Shown: one piece after another, positions 61,287-64,000 of the stretch | How the letters are laid out: each line of letters starts with the position of its first letter | Position numbering within the stretch: position 1 is the first letter of the stretch | Program-made: the position numbers and the translations under genes | Source: Nocardioides marinus | GTDB taxonomy: Bacteria; Actinomycetota; Actinomycetes; Propionibacteriales; Nocardioidaceae | Direction of reading: 5' to 3' | Assembly (NCBI RefSeq): GCF_013408145.1 | Contig: NZ_JACBZI010000001.1 | Span: forward strand, 2,618,001 to 2,682,000 | DNA length: 64,000 bases | The notes under the pieces: generated by a model | Databases searched by the model: none | Seen by the model: the letters and a program-made list of their open reading frames with translations, nothing else | Told to the model about the DNA's origin: nothing

Positions 61287-63110
61287 TCAGGAGGTCTTGC
61301 GGGTCGCCCAGTCGCGGACCCGGTCGATCCGGGCGCGCAGCTGGTCGGCGTTGGCGACGGCGGCCGCCGGGCCGCCGCACTCCTTGCGCAGCGCGGCGTG
61401 GGTGACGCCGTGGGGCTGGCCGGTGCGATGGAACCACGCCCCGACGAGGCCGTTGAGCTCACGTCGCAGCACGGCGAGCTGCTCGTGGGTCGCGGTCTCC
61501 TGGACCGTCTCCCGGGCGGGCTCGGCGGCGGCGTCCGCGCCGGGCGCCGCACGCTTCGACGACTTCGCGCGGTCGGCCTGCCGCTGGCGCAGCAGGTCGC
61601 GCATCTGGTCGGGCTCGAGCAGGCCGGGGATGCCGAGGAAGTCCATCTCCTCCTCCGAGCCGACCTGCACCTCGCCCTCGTGCCCGAAGGTCGCACCGTC
61701 GTAGAGCACGTGGTCGAAGCGCGCCTCCGAGCCGATCGCCTCGAAGGTGCCGAGCAGGTCGTCGGAGGCGCCGTCGGCGGCGTTGGCCGCGGCGAGCAGG
61801 TCGTTCTCGGCGGCGAAGATGTCGTCCTCGTCCTGCACCTTCCTGCCCAGGACGTGGTCGCGCTGGACCTCCATCTCGGAGGCGAAGCCGAGCAGGTTGG
61901 GCACCGAGGGCAGGAAGACCGACGCGACCTCGCCCCGGTTGCGGGCGCGGACGAAGCGGCCGACGGCCTGGGCGAAGAACAGCGGCGTCGAGGTCGTGGT
62001 CGCCCAGACCCCGACGGCCAGCCGCGGCACGTCGACGCCCTCGGAGACCATCCGCACCGCGACCATCCAGCGCGAGGTGTCCTCGGCGAAGGCACTGATC
62101 TTCTTCGAGGCGGCCTTCTCGTCCGACAGCACGACGGTCGCCGCCTCGCCGCTGACCTGGCGCAGGATCTTGGCGTACGCGCGGGCGGAGTCCTGGTCGG
62201 TGGCGATCACCAGTCCCCCGGCGTCCGGGACGTGGCGGCGCACCTCGGAGAGCCGCTTGTCGGCCGCCGCCAGGACCGACGGGATCCACGAGCCGGTCGG
62301 GTCGAGCGCGGTGCGCAGCGCCTGGTTGGTGAGGTCCTTGGTGAGCGGCTCGCCGAGCCGGGCGGCGACCTCGTCGCCGGCCCGGGTGCGCCAGCTCATC
62401 TCCCCGGAGTAGGCCAGGAACAGCACCGGGCGCACCACGTGGTCGGCCAGTGCGTGGGAGTAGCCGTAGGTGTAGTCGGCCGCCGAGCGCGGGATGCCGT
62501 CGGGCCCGGGCTCGTAGGTGACGAACGGGATCGGGTTGACGTCGGAGCGGAACGGTGTGCCGGTCAGGCACAGCCGGCGGGCGGCGGGCTCGAACGCCTC
62601 CCGCACGCCCTCGCCCCACGACAGCGCGTCGCCGGCGTGGTGGACCTCGTCGAGGATCACCAGCGTCTTGAACCGCTCGGTGCGGATGCGCATCGCCAGC
62701 GGGTTGACCGCGACGCCGGCGTAGGTCACCGCGACGCCGACGAAGTCGCCGGAGGTACGGCCCTTGCCGGCCGAGAAGGTCGGGTCGATCGGGATGCCGG
62801 CGCGGGCGGCCGCCTCGGCCCACTGCAGCTTGAGGTGCTCGGTGGGCGCGACCACGATGACGCGGTCGATCAGCCGGCGCCCCAGCAGCTCGGAGGCCAC
62901 GGACAGGGCGAAGGTCGTCTTGCCGGCGCCCGGCGTCGCGACGGCGAGGAAGTCACGCGGCAGGTCGGCGAAGTACCTCTCCATCGCCGCCTGCTGCCAC
63001 GCGCGCAGCGACGGCGCGGTGCCCCACGCGGCCCGGTGCGGGAAGGCCGGGGTGAGGGCAGGCGTGAGCGAGGGCCCCGACTCGTCGTCGGGCCGCGACG
63101 CGGCGCTCAC
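61287..63110 (-). CDS. Superfamily 2 DEAD/DEAH-box helicase
   Basis: 607 residues. Walker A ATPGAGKTTFAL (near residue 55), DEVHHAGDA (motif II), LTGTPFRSD (motif III), and the C-terminal motifs VSEGVDVPRLAVGV and QAVGRFVRAR. It is an ATP-dependent nucleic-acid helicase of the ComF/RecG-like broad class; the exact role (DNA repair or restriction-linked) is unknown. GTG at 63110 overlaps the DUF3039 stop in GTGA. A 100-residue C-terminal domain is not recognised. Confidence 0.87.
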   Translation of the reverse strand: MSAASRPDDESGPSLTPALTPAFPHRAAWGTAPSLRAWQQAAMERYFADLPRDFLAVATPGAGKTTFALSVASELLGRRLIDRVIVVAPTEHLKLQWAEAAARAGIPIDPTFSAGKGRTSGDFVGVAVTYAGVAVNPLAMRIRTERFKTLVILDEVHHAGDALSWGEGVREAFEPAARRLCLTGTPFRSDVNPIPFVTYEPGPDGIPRSAADYTYGYSHALADHVVRPVLFLAYSGEMSWRTRAGDEVAARLGEPLTKDLTNQALRTALDPTGSWIPSVLAAADKRLSEVRRHVPDAGGLVIATDQDSARAYAKILRQVSGEAATVVLSDEKAASKKISAFAEDTSRWMVAVRMVSEGVDVPRLAVGVWATTTSTPLFFAQAVGRFVRARNRGEVASVFLPSVPNLLGFASEMEVQRDHVLGRKVQDEDDIFAAENDLLAAANAADGASDDLLGTFEAIGSEARFDHVLYDGATFGHEGEVQVGSEEEMDFLGIPGLLEPDQMRDLLRQRQADRAKSSKRAAPGADAAAEPARETVQETATHEQLAVLRRELNGLVGAWFHRTGQPHGVTHAALRKECGGPAAAVANADQLRARIDRVRDWATRKTS

Positions 63111-63379
63111 GCGTCGGAGCCGCTGTCGTCGTTCAGGGACTCCCAGACCTCTTTGCAGTCCGGGCAGACGGGGTACTTCTCCGGGGTGCGGCTGGGCACC
63201 CAGACCTTGCCGCACAGGGCCACGACCGGCGTGCCCATGACCATCGCCTCGGTGAGCTTGTCCTTGTCGACGTAGTGGCTGAACCGCTCGTGGTCGCCCT
63301 CGTCGGTCGGGACGGTACGACGGTCCTGCTCGACCCGCTCGTCGAGGGCCGTGCCGCTGCCGAATCCGAATCCACTCAC
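63107..63379 (-). CDS. DUF3039 zinc-ribbon protein
   Basis: 90 residues. ERFSHYVDKDKL, ALCGKVWVPSRTPEKYPVCPDCKEVWE with Cys-x3 and CPDC ligands typical of DUF3039. Always near this helicase in actinobacteria, so it probably acts with it. GTG at 63379; TAGAGT (complement) lies 8 nt upstream. Confidence 0.88.
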   Translation of the reverse strand: MSGFGFGSGTALDERVEQDRRTVPTDEGDHERFSHYVDKDKLTEAMVMGTPVVALCGKVWVPSRTPEKYPVCPDCKEVWESLNDDSGSDA

Positions 63380-63407
63380 GGGGCGTGACTCTACGTGAGT
63401 CGGCGCG

Positions 63408-63989
63408 TCAGTTCAGGTCCGGATCGGCCGGACGTGTGGAGTGCCACGCCAGCTCGCCCGGCTGGCGGCGCAGCACGTCGCGCGCGAGGTCGACCGCGTC
63501 CTCGCGGCACAGGTCGCCGGCCTCCGCGGGGACGACGTACCAGGCGCCCTCGTCGATCTCGTCCTCCAGCTGCCCGGCGCCCCAGCCGGCGTAGCCCGCG
63601 AAGATGCGCACGGCGGCCAGCCGGCCCGCCAGCGCGTCGACGGGCACGTCGAGGTCGACCAGGCCGAAGGGCCCGGCGACCGGACGGAAGCCGGCCTCGG
63701 GCACGACCACGCCGTCCTCGAGCAGCGCCACGGCCAGCGCCCCCTCCGTGCTGACCGGCCCGCCCTGGAAGAGCACCTCGGGCTCGGCGACGATCGCGCC
63801 CCAGTCCGGGAGGACCTCCTCCACCGGGACCGGGGTGGGGCGGTTGAGCACCACCCCGATGGCGCCCTCGTCGTCGGCGTCGAGCAGCAGCACGACGGTG
63901 TCGGCGAAGTTCGGGTCGAGCAGCGTGGGGGCGGCGACCAGGAGCATGCCCGGGGCCGGAGGGAGCCCGCCTGCCGTCGTACCGCTCAT
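63408..63989 (-). CDS. YqgE/AlgH family protein
   Basis: 193 residues. Domain DUF179: PGMLLVAAPTLLDPNFADTVVLLL at the start, GVVLNRPTPV, FQGGPVST and FAGYAGWGAGQLEDEI. Function is not established; in pseudomonads AlgH affects alginate regulation. ATG at 63989 with ATCAT 6 nt upstream. Same direction as DUF3039 and the helicase, 28 bp upstream of the former. Confidence 0.9.
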   Translation of the reverse strand: MSGTTAGGLPPAPGMLLVAAPTLLDPNFADTVVLLLDADDEGAIGVVLNRPTPVPVEEVLPDWGAIVAEPEVLFQGGPVSTEGALAVALLEDGVVVPEAGFRPVAGPFGLVDLDVPVDALAGRLAAVRIFAGYAGWGAGQLEDEIDEGAWYVVPAEAGDLCREDAVDLARDVLRRQPGELAWHSTRPADPDLN

Positions 63990-64000
63990 GGCCCCATGAT

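Overview
The window is chromosomal DNA of a high-GC actinobacterium. The best match is the Nocardioides/Nocardioidaceae type: very GC-rich third codon positions, many GTG starts, the mec-cysO-cysM cysteine module, clpS-DUF2017, rph-rdgB, DUF3039, DUF2510, DUF3152 and MauE/DsbA-type genes, and tRNA genes mostly of ordinary actinobacterial form. This placement is inferred from gene content, not from a database search. About 71 protein genes, 4 tRNAs and one intact IS30-family element fill the window, and there is no gene-free stretch over 300 bp.

Layout. 1-5.2 kb: truncated PrsW protease, Xaa-Pro aminopeptidase, then a leftward group of receiver protein, 26-residue ORF, cytochrome P450 and histidine kinase. 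5.3-12.4 kb: tRNA-Arg and a probable catabolic cluster (two SDR dehydrogenases, SnoaL-like protein, sulfotransferase, DUF1214-like protein, substrate-binding lipoprotein, TetR regulator) with copies of a palindromic operator. 12.4-19.4 kb: DUF2510/nuclease-like membrane protein, divergent GAF kinase and response regulator, adenosine deaminase family enzyme, DsbA-like/MauE pair, oligoribonuclease, tRNA-His. 19.4-28.5 kb: acetyltransferase, pirin, two tandem paralogous MASE1-PAS kinases, phytoene-desaturase-like oxidoreductase, tRNA-Lys, DoxX and small proteins. 28.6-34.3 kb: YkcB/YkcC-like glycosyltransferase pair, haloalkane dehalogenase, repeat-rich secreted protein. 34.4-44.9 kb: GroES-like protein, DUF3618, peroxiredoxin, an odd tRNA with anticodon TAG, plsC-rdgB-rph, GDSL hydrolase, ABC exporter, metallo-beta-lactamase-fold protein, murI, phosphodiesterase-like lipoprotein, PAS protein. 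44.9-53.7 kb: triple 43-bp palindromic repeat, penicillin-acylase-type hydrolase, DUF3152 protease, cysM-cysO-mec, DUF2017, clpS, pncB, enoyl-CoA hydratase. 53.7-64 kb: ArsR-type regulator with MFS exporter behind a three-palindrome operator, DUF1697, 4-hydroxyphenylpyruvate dioxygenase with divergent Lrp, IS30 element, IclR, thioesterase, HxlR regulator, helicase-DUF3039-YqgE.

How the genes work together. The housekeeping parts are nucleotide clean-up (rdgB, rph, orn, adenosine deaminase), NAD salvage (pncB), thiocarboxylate-based cysteine synthesis (mec-cysO-cysM), N-degron proteolysis (clpS), thiol oxidation (MauE-DsbA) and tyrosine catabolism (hppD-lrp). The accessory parts are the operator-linked sulfotransferase cluster, the P450-kinase group and the ArsR-MFS efflux unit.

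Most notable signals: a GTCAGTACTGAC palindrome at both ends of the sulfotransferase gene and a degenerate copy near the first SDR; three regularly spaced 43-bp repeats; a 50-bp perfect palindrome behind hppD; a short-variable-loop tRNA with a leucine anticodon; a P450 lacking the usual I-helix acid-alcohol pair, coupled to a tiny upstream ORF; and at least 20 genes whose TANNNT -10 box sits exactly 6-7 nt before the start codon, pointing to widespread leaderless transcription.
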